This document shows, piece after piece, positions 26,699-35,551 of a stretch of DNA of 64,000 nucleotides. The DNA is taken from assembly GCA_021768245.1 (NCBI GenBank), contig JAETNO010000010.1:97588-161587 (forward strand). Reading direction: 5' to 3'. Below the pieces are notes generated by a model. It saw only the letters and a program-made list of their open reading frames with translations, was not told the DNA's origin and ran no database searches. Made by a program: the position numbers and the translations under genes. The number at the start of each line of letters is the position of its first letter. Within the stretch, counting starts at the first letter, position 1. The DNA comes from Bacteroidaceae bacterium. GTDB taxonomy: Bacteria > Bacteroidota > Bacteroidia > Bacteroidales > Muribaculaceae.

Positions 26699-28690
26699 TA
26701 TCACGCCCCTGTCACGCAACGAAAACACCGGGACAGAGGCGTCGAGCAACTCTCGGTAGTAGCGGTCATGACGACGCTTGTTTAAATCTGAACTAAGAAC
26801 AATCGTGTCGGCACGCAATTGCCTTACAATATCAAGTATTTCGCCACGAAATCCTGAACAGACAACCGCATAGTCGACATGCTGTCCTATTGTGTCGATT
26901 GGGGCCTCTTTGCCCGCCACAAGTGCGAATTTCCGTGAGCCTACGGTAATTATATCGCTGTCACGCCTGACATTTGCCGAAACATATCGCAGAGGCAATA
27001 TGGATATTGAATCAATTCCCCGTTTGAGCATATACTTGCGATATCTCTCTTCATGTTCCTCCCTAATGGCCATAAGTTCATGACTCGGAGCGGTTGAAAC
27101 CATCTGAAAACCGGCATTTTCACGTATCAGAATTGAAGTATGCCTTCCACCCTTCACTATATAGCTTTCTATCCCGCAAGCCGGAGAAGACAGAAGCATG
27201 GCATATGATACGGCAAAAACCGCCAGCAAGACAACAGCAATGCCATATGCCGCTCCGCGACGATACAGGAAAAAAGCCAATGCACCCAAGGCAAGCAGCC
27301 ACGCAACAACAGACAGTGGCGGAACATATATCTCGGACACAGCACCGGGCAAACGGCTCAACCAATCCGCAGAACCGACAAGTATATCGACAAGAGAATC
27401 TATCACTCGTCCAAGCCATTCATATTCCAATCCACAAACATCTGCAACTATAAAAACCACACCACAGACAAGTATCGGCGGAAGTAATAGCGCACCGATA
27501 AAATTTGCAGGGATAAAATACAGGGGAAAGATGTTGAAATAATATGCGCTGACAAATCCGGTTCCAAGCATCGCCGCCAATGTGACAGACGGATAGGACA
27601 GCACACCATGCCAAACCACATGCCTGCGCCCTACAGGATTGAATCTTTCAGCAAAAATCAAGATAGCGGCAACAGCAAGAAACGAAAGCTGAAACCCGAC
27701 CGTATAAATTGACGAAGGTGAGAAAACGAGTATTACGACAGCCGCGAAACACAGGGAGTTGAATGGCGAACGGACACGCTCCATCATGATAGAGATTAAA
27801 AATACCGTAGCCATTACAGTAGCCCTTACTACCGATGGGGAAAGGCCTGTCATTACAGCAAAAAGCCATATCAAAATTATTATCAAGACCACGCGTGTCC
27901 TCTTCATCCCGCAAATCCATAATGGGAAAAGCAACATGGATATCAACCAGGTCAGCAATCCTACATGAAGGCCGCTCAAGGCGAGCATATGTGAAAGTCC
28001 GGTTGAAGAAAAAATCTCACGCGTATCAGACGACAGCATTGAACGGTCACCGGTCATTATGGCATTGAGAAATTCCTTCGAAGAAGAGCCTAACGACGAC
28101 GAGGCAATCAATCCCGTAATCTTTCCCCGCAGACGACGGATAGAATTGATAAATCCAGGTTCGGCACGGACTGCCTCTATGCTGCCAGGACGTATAAGAC
28201 ATTCAGCAACCACACCTTCCCTACGGAGGTGCGCACCAAAGTCAATCCCGTCAGGCAAGTCCGGTTTATGAACCAAAGGCGTGAGTGATGCCGAGAAATC
28301 GATTCTGTCAGTCTCATCGACAACCGGTAAAGACGATGGGATAAAAGCCTTGACAAGAATTTTTCCGCAAGGCATACCTTCGCATGAATCAATCTCCACA
28401 ATCAATCCCCGGCCTGAATCATAGTCCGTGAGTGCGCTTACGACTCCCGAATAATCCAGCTCCCTATCCATCATTCGGCTTTGAAGCGGAGGAGGTTGAT
28501 TGATATAAGCCACGGCATAGCCTACCGTGAATGAAAGAGCCATTATAGCCACATAACCGCGCCGTAAAAGCAAGGCACACAGGGCCACAGCCAATGGCAC
28601 AAACATAAAAAAGACGCCCACACCAATCCCTTGTGTAAGAATACCGAGTATGAACACCACGGTAAATGGCAAGAGAGGTATGAGCGACAA
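26669..28690 (-). CDS. comEC: ComEC/Rec2-type DNA-uptake channel protein
   Basis: Inner-membrane channel family for single-stranded DNA import in natural transformation. The 673-residue protein has an N-terminal DUF4131/OB-like region. The Competence domain follows, with LSHMLALSGLHVGLL, and many helices to about residue 505. The C-terminal soluble part is beta-lactamase-like in position but I see no HxHxDH metal motif, so nuclease activity there is doubtful. The start appears to be TTG at 28690, 26 bp after yeiH. The reading frame has no closer ATG. The 3' end overlaps folK by 30 bp in opposite orientation. Confidence 0.88.
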   Translation of the reverse strand: MSLIPLLPFTVVFILGILTQGIGVGVFFMFVPLAVALCALLLRRGYVAIMALSFTVGYAVAYINQPPPLQSRMMDRELDYSGVVSALTDYDSGRGLIVEIDSCEGMPCGKILVKAFIPSSLPVVDETDRIDFSASLTPLVHKPDLPDGIDFGAHLRREGVVAECLIRPGSIEAVRAEPGFINSIRRLRGKITGLIASSSLGSSSKEFLNAIMTGDRSMLSSDTREIFSSTGLSHMLALSGLHVGLLTWLISMLLFPLWICGMKRTRVVLIIILIWLFAVMTGLSPSVVRATVMATVFLISIMMERVRSPFNSLCFAAVVILVFSPSSIYTVGFQLSFLAVAAILIFAERFNPVGRRHVVWHGVLSYPSVTLAAMLGTGFVSAYYFNIFPLYFIPANFIGALLLPPILVCGVVFIVADVCGLEYEWLGRVIDSLVDILVGSADWLSRLPGAVSEIYVPPLSVVAWLLALGALAFFLYRRGAAYGIAVVLLAVFAVSYAMLLSSPACGIESYIVKGGRHTSILIRENAGFQMVSTAPSHELMAIREEHEERYRKYMLKRGIDSISILPLRYVSANVRRDSDIITVGSRKFALVAGKEAPIDTIGQHVDYAVVCSGFRGEILDIVRQLRADTIVLSSDLNKRRHDRYYRELLDASVPVFSLRDRGVISHDFIGTLR

Positions 28691-28716
28691 GATGAATTCT
28701 GATTTAGAGAGTGATT

Positions 28717-29703
28717 TTAATCAATCGTATTCATCACGACGAAGAAACTGCTTACACCGATGATAATCCATAGAGCGACCGCGAGCACAAAAGGCTTGAA
28801 TCCTACAGATTTTACGGTCTTAAGCGAGAGACTGGCGCCTATGAGGAAAAGCGTAAGCACGAGACCTTTCTTCGCGATATAGACAAGCGCGTTTACAAGA
28901 CTTTCCGGAAGATTGCAGTAGGTATTTATGACCATCGCAAGGATAAATAGAAAGATAAACCATGGGATGGAAATCTTACTTTTATTGTCGCGGAAAATCA
29001 ACATGGTCACCAATGCGAGAGGGATAATCCAGAGTGCGCGTGTAAGCTTAATAAGCGTGGCAAGCTGCAGGGAATCTGCAGCATTGGGAACACCGTTAGC
29101 CCTAAGCACCTGCATATAGGCCTCGCCTGCGCCTACTACAGAAGAGGTATCATGGATTGCAATCGCAGCCCAGGTGCCGAACTGGCGTGCGGACATCTCC
29201 GCAAGTTCACCCAAAGGAGGGAAAATGAACAGGGCGATGGCATTAAGCACAAAAATCACCCCCAACGACACCGCCATCTCATTTTCATCAGCATGAAGCA
29301 CAGGGCCTACAGCAGCGATGGCACTACCGCCACAAATCGCGGTGCCGGACGAAATCAGATAAGAGGTCTTACGGTTGATGTGGAGCCAGTAGCCAAAGAT
29401 AACGCCTATCACCATCACACCGACAACCGATACGACCGTAAAGAGCATACCTTCACTACCGCTCTTCAGCGATTCGGTTAGGTTCATGCCGAAGCCGAGA
29501 CCGACAACCGAAGCCTGGAGAAGATATTTAGAGGTCTTCTTGTTGAACTTCGGATAAGGACATTCAAACACAAATGCGAAAAAGAGCCCGAGGAAAAGGG
29601 CAAAGGCAGGAGTGATATTGACCGCATCAAGGCCCAAAAGGTCAAGAGGCAAAATCACCATCACAATAAGAACAATATAGATATATTTTGATACAGCTTT
29701 CAT
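28717..29703 (-). CDS. YeiH/UPF0324 family putative sulfate exporter
   Basis: Membrane protein of about ten helices; the family is annotated as putative sulfate exporter on slender evidence. The start at 29703 (MKAVSKYIYIV) gives 328 residues and begins 9 bp beyond the aroE stop. Earlier in-frame starts at 29733 or 29724 would overlap aroE. Conserved features include LGFGMNL, SSGTAICGGSAIAA and AIHDTSSVVGAG. The SulP transporter is far away in this window, so there is no clear functional link. Part of aroE-yeiH-comEC. Confidence 0.88.
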   Translation of the reverse strand: MKAVSKYIYIVLIVMVILPLDLLGLDAVNITPAFALFLGLFFAFVFECPYPKFNKKTSKYLLQASVVGLGFGMNLTESLKSGSEGMLFTVVSVVGVMVIGVIFGYWLHINRKTSYLISSGTAICGGSAIAAVGPVLHADENEMAVSLGVIFVLNAIALFIFPPLGELAEMSARQFGTWAAIAIHDTSSVVGAGEAYMQVLRANGVPNAADSLQLATLIKLTRALWIIPLALVTMLIFRDNKSKISIPWFIFLFILAMVINTYCNLPESLVNALVYIAKKGLVLTLFLIGASLSLKTVKSVGFKPFVLAVALWIIIGVSSFFVVMNTID

Positions 29704-29711
29704 ATTAAATA

Positions 29712-30470
29712 TTATAGATTCCATATATTCCATGATTCGAAAGCCTGGAGCAGGAGCATTTCAAGACCGTTTTTAACTTCCGCTCCATAGGCACGCGACT
29801 TCTTCATGAAAGTCGTGGTATCAGGATTGTATATCAGGTCATAACACAGATGCTCAGGGGTGAGAAGGTCATAGGGGATTTCAGGACAACGGTCAACATC
29901 GGGATACATTCCAAGAGGCGTACAATTTACAATCACCTTATGGGCTTCCATCACCTCGGGAGTTAAATCGGCATATGTAATGACACCCTCACGCGGAGAA
30001 CGGGAAACGAAAGTCGGTTCCACACCGAGGTTAAGGAGTCCACGGTTGATAGCCTTCGAAGCACCACCCGTACCGAGAATCAATGCGCGGTTACGCTTGG
30101 CGTTCAGAAGCGGGGCAATTGAATTCTGGAAGCCCATGACGTCACTGTTATAGCCCTTCAGCTTGACATCTCCGTTCTTCTGACGTATAATCTTTATGAC
30201 ATTCACAGCTCCTATCAGTGCGGCTTCATCATCCATTTCATTCATGTAGGGAATCACCTGTTCCTTGTAAGGGATAGTGACGTTCAGGCCGGATAGATTG
30301 GGATTTTCCGCCACGACTTCCATGAGATCGCCTATATCGGGGATTTCAAAATTGACATACTCTGCATCGATATTCTCGGATTCGAACATATTGTTGAAAT
30401 AGTTCATCGAAAAAGAATGGGTAAGAGGAAATCCAATCAGTCCGTAGACTTTATGACGTGGTAGTGACAT
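29712..30470 (-). CDS. aroE: Shikimate dehydrogenase
   Basis: NADPH reduction of 3-dehydroshikimate to shikimate. The 252-residue protein has the substrate-binding GFPLTHSFS and NVTIPYKE (catalytic lysine), the aspartate in ALIGAVNVI/YNSDVMGF, and the NADP glycine loop ILGTGGASKA. It ends with the QAFESWNIW-type helix typical of AroE. First gene of a minus-strand operon with yeiH and comEC. Confidence 0.96.
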   Translation of the reverse strand: MSLPRHKVYGLIGFPLTHSFSMNYFNNMFESENIDAEYVNFEIPDIGDLMEVVAENPNLSGLNVTIPYKEQVIPYMNEMDDEAALIGAVNVIKIIRQKNGDVKLKGYNSDVMGFQNSIAPLLNAKRNRALILGTGGASKAINRGLLNLGVEPTFVSRSPREGVITYADLTPEVMEAHKVIVNCTPLGMYPDVDRCPEIPYDLLTPEHLCYDLIYNPDTTTFMKKSRAYGAEVKNGLEMLLLQAFESWNIWNL

Positions 30471-30508
30471 GTTATTATGTAATTTTTAATGATTATAATT
30501 GATAGTTA

Positions 30509-30516
30509 CAAAGGTA
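30509..30516 (-). promoter_or_regulatory. aroE -7 box
   Basis: TACCTTTG on the minus strand, expected transcript start near 30502 and leader about 32 nt. The -33 region is not recognisable. Confidence 0.4.
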
Positions 30517-30522
30517 AGCATT

Positions 30523-31056
30523 TTATTCCTTCATTGGAAGAAAAGATTCATGGGGAATGAGGAGAAAAGTCAGGCGTGGAGCTTTAAGTATGTAGACACG
30601 AAAACGGGGAGTGTACTTGACACGCACCACGTCACTCCACGGGATTTCTTCCGGCTGTGGCACAGGCCATTTATGTTCCCGGATTGATTCCACTTGCCCT
30701 TCATCCCTCTCAAGAGGCAATAATTCCCTCTTATGGCTGTCGCTCTTCTCCTCGTCAGGAAGATATATCAAACGGATATGAGACCCTTCTGCAATCTCAA
30801 CCTCCTTGCGATGCACAGCCCTTCTGGCTTCGGGGGTGAGCATATAGTAAGGATAAAGAAAGGATGAGAGCATTGGAATCACGATGAACAGCAACATCAA
30901 GGCGATAAGCAGGAAACGCTCATCGTAAATCGCTCCAATCACCAGGCATATCACGATGGGAATAAAAACCGTCCAGCCATAACGCGGAAGCCATAAAGAC
31001 AGAAGAACGGACAGATAATCGCCCGACCGTGTAGTGAACGGTCGGGTGCGGGTCAT
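30523..31056 (-). CDS. Two-helix membrane protein of unknown function
   Basis: I do not recognise a named family. With the ATG at 31056 it has 177 residues: a short basic N terminus and two strong helices near residues 22-65 (FIPIVICLVIGAI and LLIALMLLFIVIPML). The cytosolic part is charged, with a PH-like beta pattern at the end (RVKYTPRFRVYILKAPRLTF). An alternative start at 31101 would add 15 residues and overlap aguB by 32 bp. It is the last gene of the agu operon; a role with aguAB is only suggested by position. Confidence 0.65.
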   Translation of the reverse strand: MTRTRPFTTRSGDYLSVLLSLWLPRYGWTVFIPIVICLVIGAIYDERFLLIALMLLFIVIPMLSSFLYPYYMLTPEARRAVHRKEVEIAEGSHIRLIYLPDEEKSDSHKRELLPLERDEGQVESIREHKWPVPQPEEIPWSDVVRVKYTPRFRVYILKAPRLTFLLIPHESFLPMKE

Positions 31057-31069
31057 TCCCGGACAAGCA

Positions 31070-31945
31070 TCAATCGATGAAGCGTCGTGTGAGTTCGCCA
31101 TAGTTCTCTATGCGACGGTCACGGAGGAAGGGCCACCATCGACGGACCTGCTCCGAACGTTTCATGTCGACATCCACAATCGTCTCAACTTCTGAATTAT
31201 CGGGGGCAAGATAGAGCAATTCTCCCTGAGGGCCGGCAACAAAACTTGACCCCCAAAAAGAGATACCATTAGTCATGCCCGAAGGGTCAGCTTCATGCCC
31301 GACCCTATTGACAGTCACAACAGGAAGGCCATTTGCCACTGCATGGCCACGCTGCACAGTTATCCATGCTTCCCGCTGACGAGCTTTTTCGTCGGGAGTA
31401 TCACTGCTTTCCCAGCCTATGGCAGTAGGATAAATTAGCATTTCAGCTCCATTGAGAGCCATCAACCGGGCTGCCTCGGGATACCACTGGTCCCAACATA
31501 CGAGTACACCGAGTTTTCCGAGCGAAGTCTCAATAGGTTTGAATCCTAAATCACCCGGAGTGAAATAGAACTTCTCATAGTAGGCCGGATCGTCAGGAAT
31601 ATGCATCTTGCGATATTTCCCAGCAAGAGTGCCATCCTTTTCAAATACGAGCGAAGTATTGTGATAGAGTCCAGTGGCACGACGTTCGAAGAGAGAAGTG
31701 ACGAGAACCACCCCCGCTTTAGCCGCCACGGAAGAATAAAATTCGGAAGTATCAGAGTCGAGACCGACCGCGAGGTCAAAATTATCGGTGCTTTCTACCT
31801 GACAGAAATACAGGGAATCGTGAAGCTCCTGAAGCACCACAAGCTGCGCTCCCGCAGAAGCGAGAGCCATTATTTTTTCGCCAAGACGCCTGCGGTTGTC
31901 GCAGACATCTGAAGTGTTTTGCTGCTGTATTATACCAACTTTCAT
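31070..31945 (-). CDS. aguB: N-carbamoylputrescine amidase (nitrilase superfamily)
   Basis: Hydrolyses N-carbamoylputrescine to putrescine, CO2 and ammonia. The 291-residue protein has the nitrilase triad: Glu in VLQELHDSLYFCQ, Lys in GKYRKMHIPDDP and Cys in LVCWDQWYPEAAR. The YEKFYFTPGD and SFVAGPQGE segments fit the AguB subgroup. It lies 19 bp downstream of aguA, the preceding enzyme, which strengthens the assignment. Confidence 0.95.
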   Translation of the reverse strand: MKVGIIQQQNTSDVCDNRRRLGEKIMALASAGAQLVVLQELHDSLYFCQVESTDNFDLAVGLDSDTSEFYSSVAAKAGVVLVTSLFERRATGLYHNTSLVFEKDGTLAGKYRKMHIPDDPAYYEKFYFTPGDLGFKPIETSLGKLGVLVCWDQWYPEAARLMALNGAEMLIYPTAIGWESSDTPDEKARQREAWITVQRGHAVANGLPVVTVNRVGHEADPSGMTNGISFWGSSFVAGPQGELLYLAPDNSEVETIVDVDMKRSEQVRRWWPFLRDRRIENYGELTRRFID

Positions 31946-31964
31946 ATTAATAAAAGGGCTTTAA

Positions 31965-33041
31965 TCAATGTGTTTGAATCCATTCGCCGTTTTCAATCCC
32001 TGCAACCGCTCCAACCGGCAACTGCATGGTGACGCAGTGAAGAGAGCCATGCTGGCGGATGAGTGGGACACAGTCTACCGACACCACCTCATGGGCAGGG
32101 AAAGCAATCTTCAAAATCTGCGACGCAAGATAGTCTGCTTTAGGCTGCCTGTAGGTAGGCAATAGTATGCGCGTCGGGGTTATAAGGAAATTCGCATATG
32201 TGGCAGGAAGAATCTCACCGTCAATTTCAACCGTTTCGGGAAGAGGCAGTTCTATAAGATTATACGGCATGCCGTCAGGTGTGCGCAAATAAGTCAGTTC
32301 GTCACGCATTTTCACGAGTTCCCCGTAATTAGGATTGCCTTCTTCTCCCGGCCCGCAGTATAAGATAGTATCGTGGGGGGCAAGACGCGCGAGGGTGTCA
32401 ATATGGCTATCCGTATCATCCCCGAGAAGAGCTCCGTGATGAAGAAATATGACATTGCCGGCTCCAAAGGCTTCGGATATATAGGAACTTATTTTCGCCT
32501 CACTCCACTGTCCGTTACGATTCGGAGACAGAAGACATTCCGCGGTGGTAAGAACAGTCCCCTCGCCGTCTGATTCAATGGAACCACCTTCAAGCACAAA
32601 ATTCAAACGGTTTTCAAGAGAGGCATTGAACCGACCGTCCTTAGCGAGAGCCGAGGTAACAAGATTGTCCTTGTCAGCGGCAAATTTTAATCCCCAGCCA
32701 TTAAACTTAAAGTCAAGCAAGCGCAATGAGCCATCGACTTCAACTGTTATCGGGCCGAAGTCACGGGCCCAGGTGTCATTAGTAGCGACATCCACAAATC
32801 TCACTCTGCGCGGATTGAAGTCTTGTTCGAGTATGGACGGAAGACAGAGGGAAGCAGGCCCCACAAGCATCACACACTCTTCCTCGGAAATAGCCCTGAC
32901 AACATCGGAAATGCACTTGCGTGCCTCATCAAGCATATATGCCCAATCGCTCTCCTCATGCGGCCACGCAAGGAGCACGCAGTCATGCGATTCCCATTCG
33001 GCAGGCAGGCGTCTGAGCGACACGGTATCACTCTTCTTCAT
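31965..33041 (-). CDS. aguA: Agmatine deiminase
   Basis: Converts agmatine to N-carbamoylputrescine and ammonia. The 358-residue guanidine-modifying enzyme has WPHEESDW, TNDTWARDFGP (substrate-binding aspartates), LEGGSIESDGEG, and a catalytic histidine in DDTDSHIDTLARL. The catalytic cysteine is near the end in QHGSLHCVTMQLP. The ATG overlaps the preceding small gene by 14 bp. With aguB it forms the arginine-decarboxylase-dependent putrescine route; the decarboxylase is not in the window. Confidence 0.96.
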   Translation of the reverse strand: MKKSDTVSLRRLPAEWESHDCVLLAWPHEESDWAYMLDEARKCISDVVRAISEEECVMLVGPASLCLPSILEQDFNPRRVRFVDVATNDTWARDFGPITVEVDGSLRLLDFKFNGWGLKFAADKDNLVTSALAKDGRFNASLENRLNFVLEGGSIESDGEGTVLTTAECLLSPNRNGQWSEAKISSYISEAFGAGNVIFLHHGALLGDDTDSHIDTLARLAPHDTILYCGPGEEGNPNYGELVKMRDELTYLRTPDGMPYNLIELPLPETVEIDGEILPATYANFLITPTRILLPTYRQPKADYLASQILKIAFPAHEVVSVDCVPLIRQHGSLHCVTMQLPVGAVAGIENGEWIQTH

Positions 33042-33267
33042 ATTCGTCCTTTAGATTGTCCCAAATAGAATCCTGAGATTCGAAATACTCCTCGCAATAA
33101 TCGAGAAAGCCACGCTTTTCGGAACTTCCGACTTCGTCGCACCATTCGCGATACAGCGCCTTTATTTCGGCATCCTCATGAATCAATTTTTTAAATTCCG
33201 CCTCGGCAATGTCGGTGCTCCCATACTGGTGAAGCATATCGTTGAAAAGGTCGGTTATAGAATCCAT
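33028..33267 (-). CDS. Small acidic protein at the head of the agu operon
   Basis: Function unknown. It has 79 residues from the ATG at 33267 (MDSITDLFNDML), strongly acidic, predicted helical, with two cysteines and an Asp/Glu-rich tail ending DEYEEE. No signal or membrane segment. Sixteen further in-frame residues upstream would fall in the leader and look noncoding. The 3' end overlaps aguA by 14 bp, implying coupled translation. It may be a helper or regulator of the deiminase, but this is only positional. Confidence 0.7.
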   Translation of the reverse strand: MDSITDLFNDMLHQYGSTDIAEAEFKKLIHEDAEIKALYREWCDEVGSSEKRGFLDYCEEYFESQDSIWDNLKDEYEEE

Positions 33268-33391
33268 TATTATTAGGTTTAGGGTAAAATGAAGTTTAGG
33301 GTAAAAACATATCAAGCCGACATCTATCCGATGTCATTGGCCTTTGTTAAGACTTGTATAAACAAATTAACAAATATCGGTTTTGATAGTT

Positions 33392-33423
33392 CAAATATAT
33401 AGCATTGTTGCCAAATGAGCAAA
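33392..33423 (-). promoter_or_regulatory. Promoter of the agu operon
   Basis: On the minus strand TTTG (33423-33420), 20 bp, TATATTTG (33399-33392). Expected start near 33385, so the leader is about 118 nt long and could host regulation. I see no strong hairpin in it. Confidence 0.7.
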
Positions 33424-33512
33424 TTTTATATGATGAAAATGGTTAAGGAGCAACCAATTGGCGTATAAAAGTGTTTTAAGAGCATAAATACCCCGCTAAA
33501 CAAGTTTTGACT

Positions 33513-34139
33513 ATGAAAAAGTTGTTAACATTAATTGTGGTTCTTGCAGGATTGCTGACGAGTTGCAGTCCCTTCAACCTCGTGACCAGCACCACCTACA
33601 ACAACGCAGACCTGAGTTCCTATTCGACATTCAGAATAGTCACTCCAGAAGAGGGAAAGATACCACCCGGAATGGCGACTGTCACCTACTACAACATCGC
33701 TGCAGCTATACGGGAGCAGATGGTGGAACGCGGATTCACTGAAGACCCCAATTCTCCGCTACTTATCAACATAGGGCTTACCGTCAAACAACAAATCGCA
33801 ACCGAACCGGCCTATCAGGCTCTGACACCCTATCCCTACCCGTATACATGGGGACCATATTACGGTGGATATGCGCCATGGTTCATGTATCCGAGAGGCT
33901 ATTACTGGCCTCCATATAACAGCAATGCACAGGTTATCACCGGAATCTACAATGAAGGAGTGCTGACAATGGACATGGTCAATATCAATGAAAAGCTTCC
34001 TTTGTTCTCCGCTTCGGTAGGCACCATAATAGACAACGGCAACAGCCAGTTCAGAAACCTCACAGGCATAGCTGAAGCCGTGCAGACATTGTTCTCAAAA
34101 TTCCCTGTCCCGCTGCTTCCACAATACAGGGGCAAATAA
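33513..34139 (+). CDS. DUF4136 lipoprotein
   Basis: Envelope lipoprotein of unknown function. 208 residues from the ATG at 33513; lipobox LLTSC with Cys18. The DUF4136 fold is suggested by the N-terminal YSTFRI strand, the AAAIREQMVERGF helix and the GLTVKQQ strand. A proline/tyrosine/tryptophan-rich stretch (about residues 108-145) contains many aromatic residues and is unusual in composition. A TTG two codons earlier is not a likely start. It converges with folA across a hairpin. Confidence 0.85.
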   Translation: MKKLLTLIVVLAGLLTSCSPFNLVTSTTYNNADLSSYSTFRIVTPEEGKIPPGMATVTYYNIAAAIREQMVERGFTEDPNSPLLINIGLTVKQQIATEPAYQALTPYPYPYTWGPYYGGYAPWFMYPRGYYWPPYNSNAQVITGIYNEGVLTMDMVNINEKLPLFSASVGTIIDNGNSQFRNLTGIAEAVQTLFSKFPVPLLPQYRGK

Positions 34140-34158
34140 TTGGGGGAGACTTAAAACG

Positions 34159-34192
34159 CAGCACCTGCCACAATCAATCATGGCAGGTGCTG
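34159..34192. terminator. Bidirectional terminator between DUF4136 gene and folA
   Basis: CAGCACCTGCCA (34159-34170) pairs perfectly with 34181-34192 around a 10-nt loop. Flanks are A/T-rich without a long T run. Confidence 0.75.
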
Positions 34193-34221
34193 AATTTATA
34201 TCGTTTAGATTATGACATACG

Positions 34222-34737
34222 TCACTCAGACAATTGCCTTGTCAGGGAAAGGAATGTATAATCAACCCCCGAACGGGGGTCGGTATGGTCAAAGACGGGC
34301 GACTGCGGCATCCCCCACTCCTTTTCGGAAAGTTCAGGGAAATGAGTATCGGCATCGCCCGCATTGGCGTCAATCAGGGTGAGTTCTATTTTTCCCGCCA
34401 TCGGAAGAGCCTGCCTGTAAATCTCTCCTCCACCTATTACGAAAGCCTCCCCGTCAGGGCTACACATAGCCAAGGCCGATTCAAGCGAGGGGGCGGTCTC
34501 AATTCCAGGAGCCGAATAGGATGCATTGCGGGTCACCACGATATTGCGTCGCCCCGGAAGAGCCCCTTTAGGAAAAGATTCAAAGGTCTTGCGCCCCATT
34601 ATTATCGCATGTCCCATCGTCAAAGCCTTGAAATGCTTCAAATCATCGCTTATGTGATACAGTAAATCGCCTTTACGGCCTATGGCGAAATCGCGTGTGC
34701 AGGCAACCACTATCGTGGGGGCTTTAAAGTTCTTCAT
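34222..34737 (-). CDS. folA: Dihydrofolate reductase
   Basis: NADPH-dependent reduction of dihydrofolate, restoring cofactor consumed by ThyA. The 171-residue protein has IGRKGDLLYHISDDLKHFK (active-site acid in the DD pair), the cofactor motif MGRKTFESFP, and RRNIVVTRN and VIGGGEIYRQAL. The ATG overlaps the thyA stop by 4 bp (ATGA-type), a coupled thyA-folA pair. Last gene of the minus-strand run. Confidence 0.96.
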   Translation of the reverse strand: MKNFKAPTIVVACTRDFAIGRKGDLLYHISDDLKHFKALTMGHAIIMGRKTFESFPKGALPGRRNIVVTRNASYSAPGIETAPSLESALAMCSPDGEAFVIGGGEIYRQALPMAGKIELTLIDANAGDADTHFPELSEKEWGMPQSPVFDHTDPRSGVDYTFLSLTRQLSE

Positions 34738-35528
34738 ACAGCAACGGTAGCTTTTATGTGTGGCTGAGGATTGTAGTCGCGCAATTCGAAATCCTCATAT
34801 TTAAAATCGAAAATATCTTTCACATCAGGATTCAGATGCATCGTGGGGAGAGCCGTCGGAACACGTTGTAACTGGGTTCGCACCTGTTCAAAGTGGTTAT
34901 GGTAGATGTGGGTGTCGCCGAGAGTATGGATAAACTCCCCAGGTTTCAACCCCGTGACCTGGGCTACCATCATCAGCAGCAATGCATAGGATGCGATATT
35001 GAAAGGCACGCCGAGGAAACAATCGGCACTGCGCTGATAGAGCATAAGTGAAAGCTGTCCGTCGGCTACATAAAACTGGAAAAGCAGATGGCAGGGAGGG
35101 AGAGCCATTTCCGGAAGCTGAGCCACATTCCATGCACTCACTATAATCCGGCGTGAACCTGGATTCTCCTTAATCGTCCTTATCACTTCGGATATCTGGT
35201 CGATATGGCCACCATTGTAGTCGGGCCATGAGCGCCATTGATAGCCATAGACCGGGCCAAGCTCTCCGTCGGGACGCGCCCATTCATTCCAGATTCTCAC
35301 ACCGTTTTCCTGAAGATATTTCACATTGGTGTCACCCTTCAGGAACCAGAGAAGCTCGTAGATGATTGATTTGAGATGGAGTTTTTTTGTGGTCAGAAGC
35401 GGGAAGCCCTCATTGAGGTCAAAGCGCATCTGATATCCGAATATACTTCTGGTGCCAGTCCCGGTACGGTCACCTCGGTCCACACCTTCAGTCATTATCT
35501 TTTCAAGTAAATCGAGATATTGCTTCAT
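34734..35528 (-). CDS. thyA: Thymidylate synthase
   Basis: Methylates dUMP to dTMP with methylenetetrahydrofolate. The 264-residue protein has the standard ThyA length and motifs: DRTGTGTRSIFGYQMRFDL, the catalytic cysteine in LPPCHLLFQFYV, and QRSADCFLGVPFNIASYALL. It ends with HPHIKATVAV-like KATVAV. It lies 23 bp after the polyferredoxin gene and is coupled to folA. Confidence 0.97.
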   Translation of the reverse strand: MKQYLDLLEKIMTEGVDRGDRTGTGTRSIFGYQMRFDLNEGFPLLTTKKLHLKSIIYELLWFLKGDTNVKYLQENGVRIWNEWARPDGELGPVYGYQWRSWPDYNGGHIDQISEVIRTIKENPGSRRIIVSAWNVAQLPEMALPPCHLLFQFYVADGQLSLMLYQRSADCFLGVPFNIASYALLLMMVAQVTGLKPGEFIHTLGDTHIYHNHFEQVRTQLQRVPTALPTMHLNPDVKDIFDFKYEDFELRDYNPQPHIKATVAV

Positions 35529-35551
35529 AGTTCAATTTTTTCAAAATCCGT

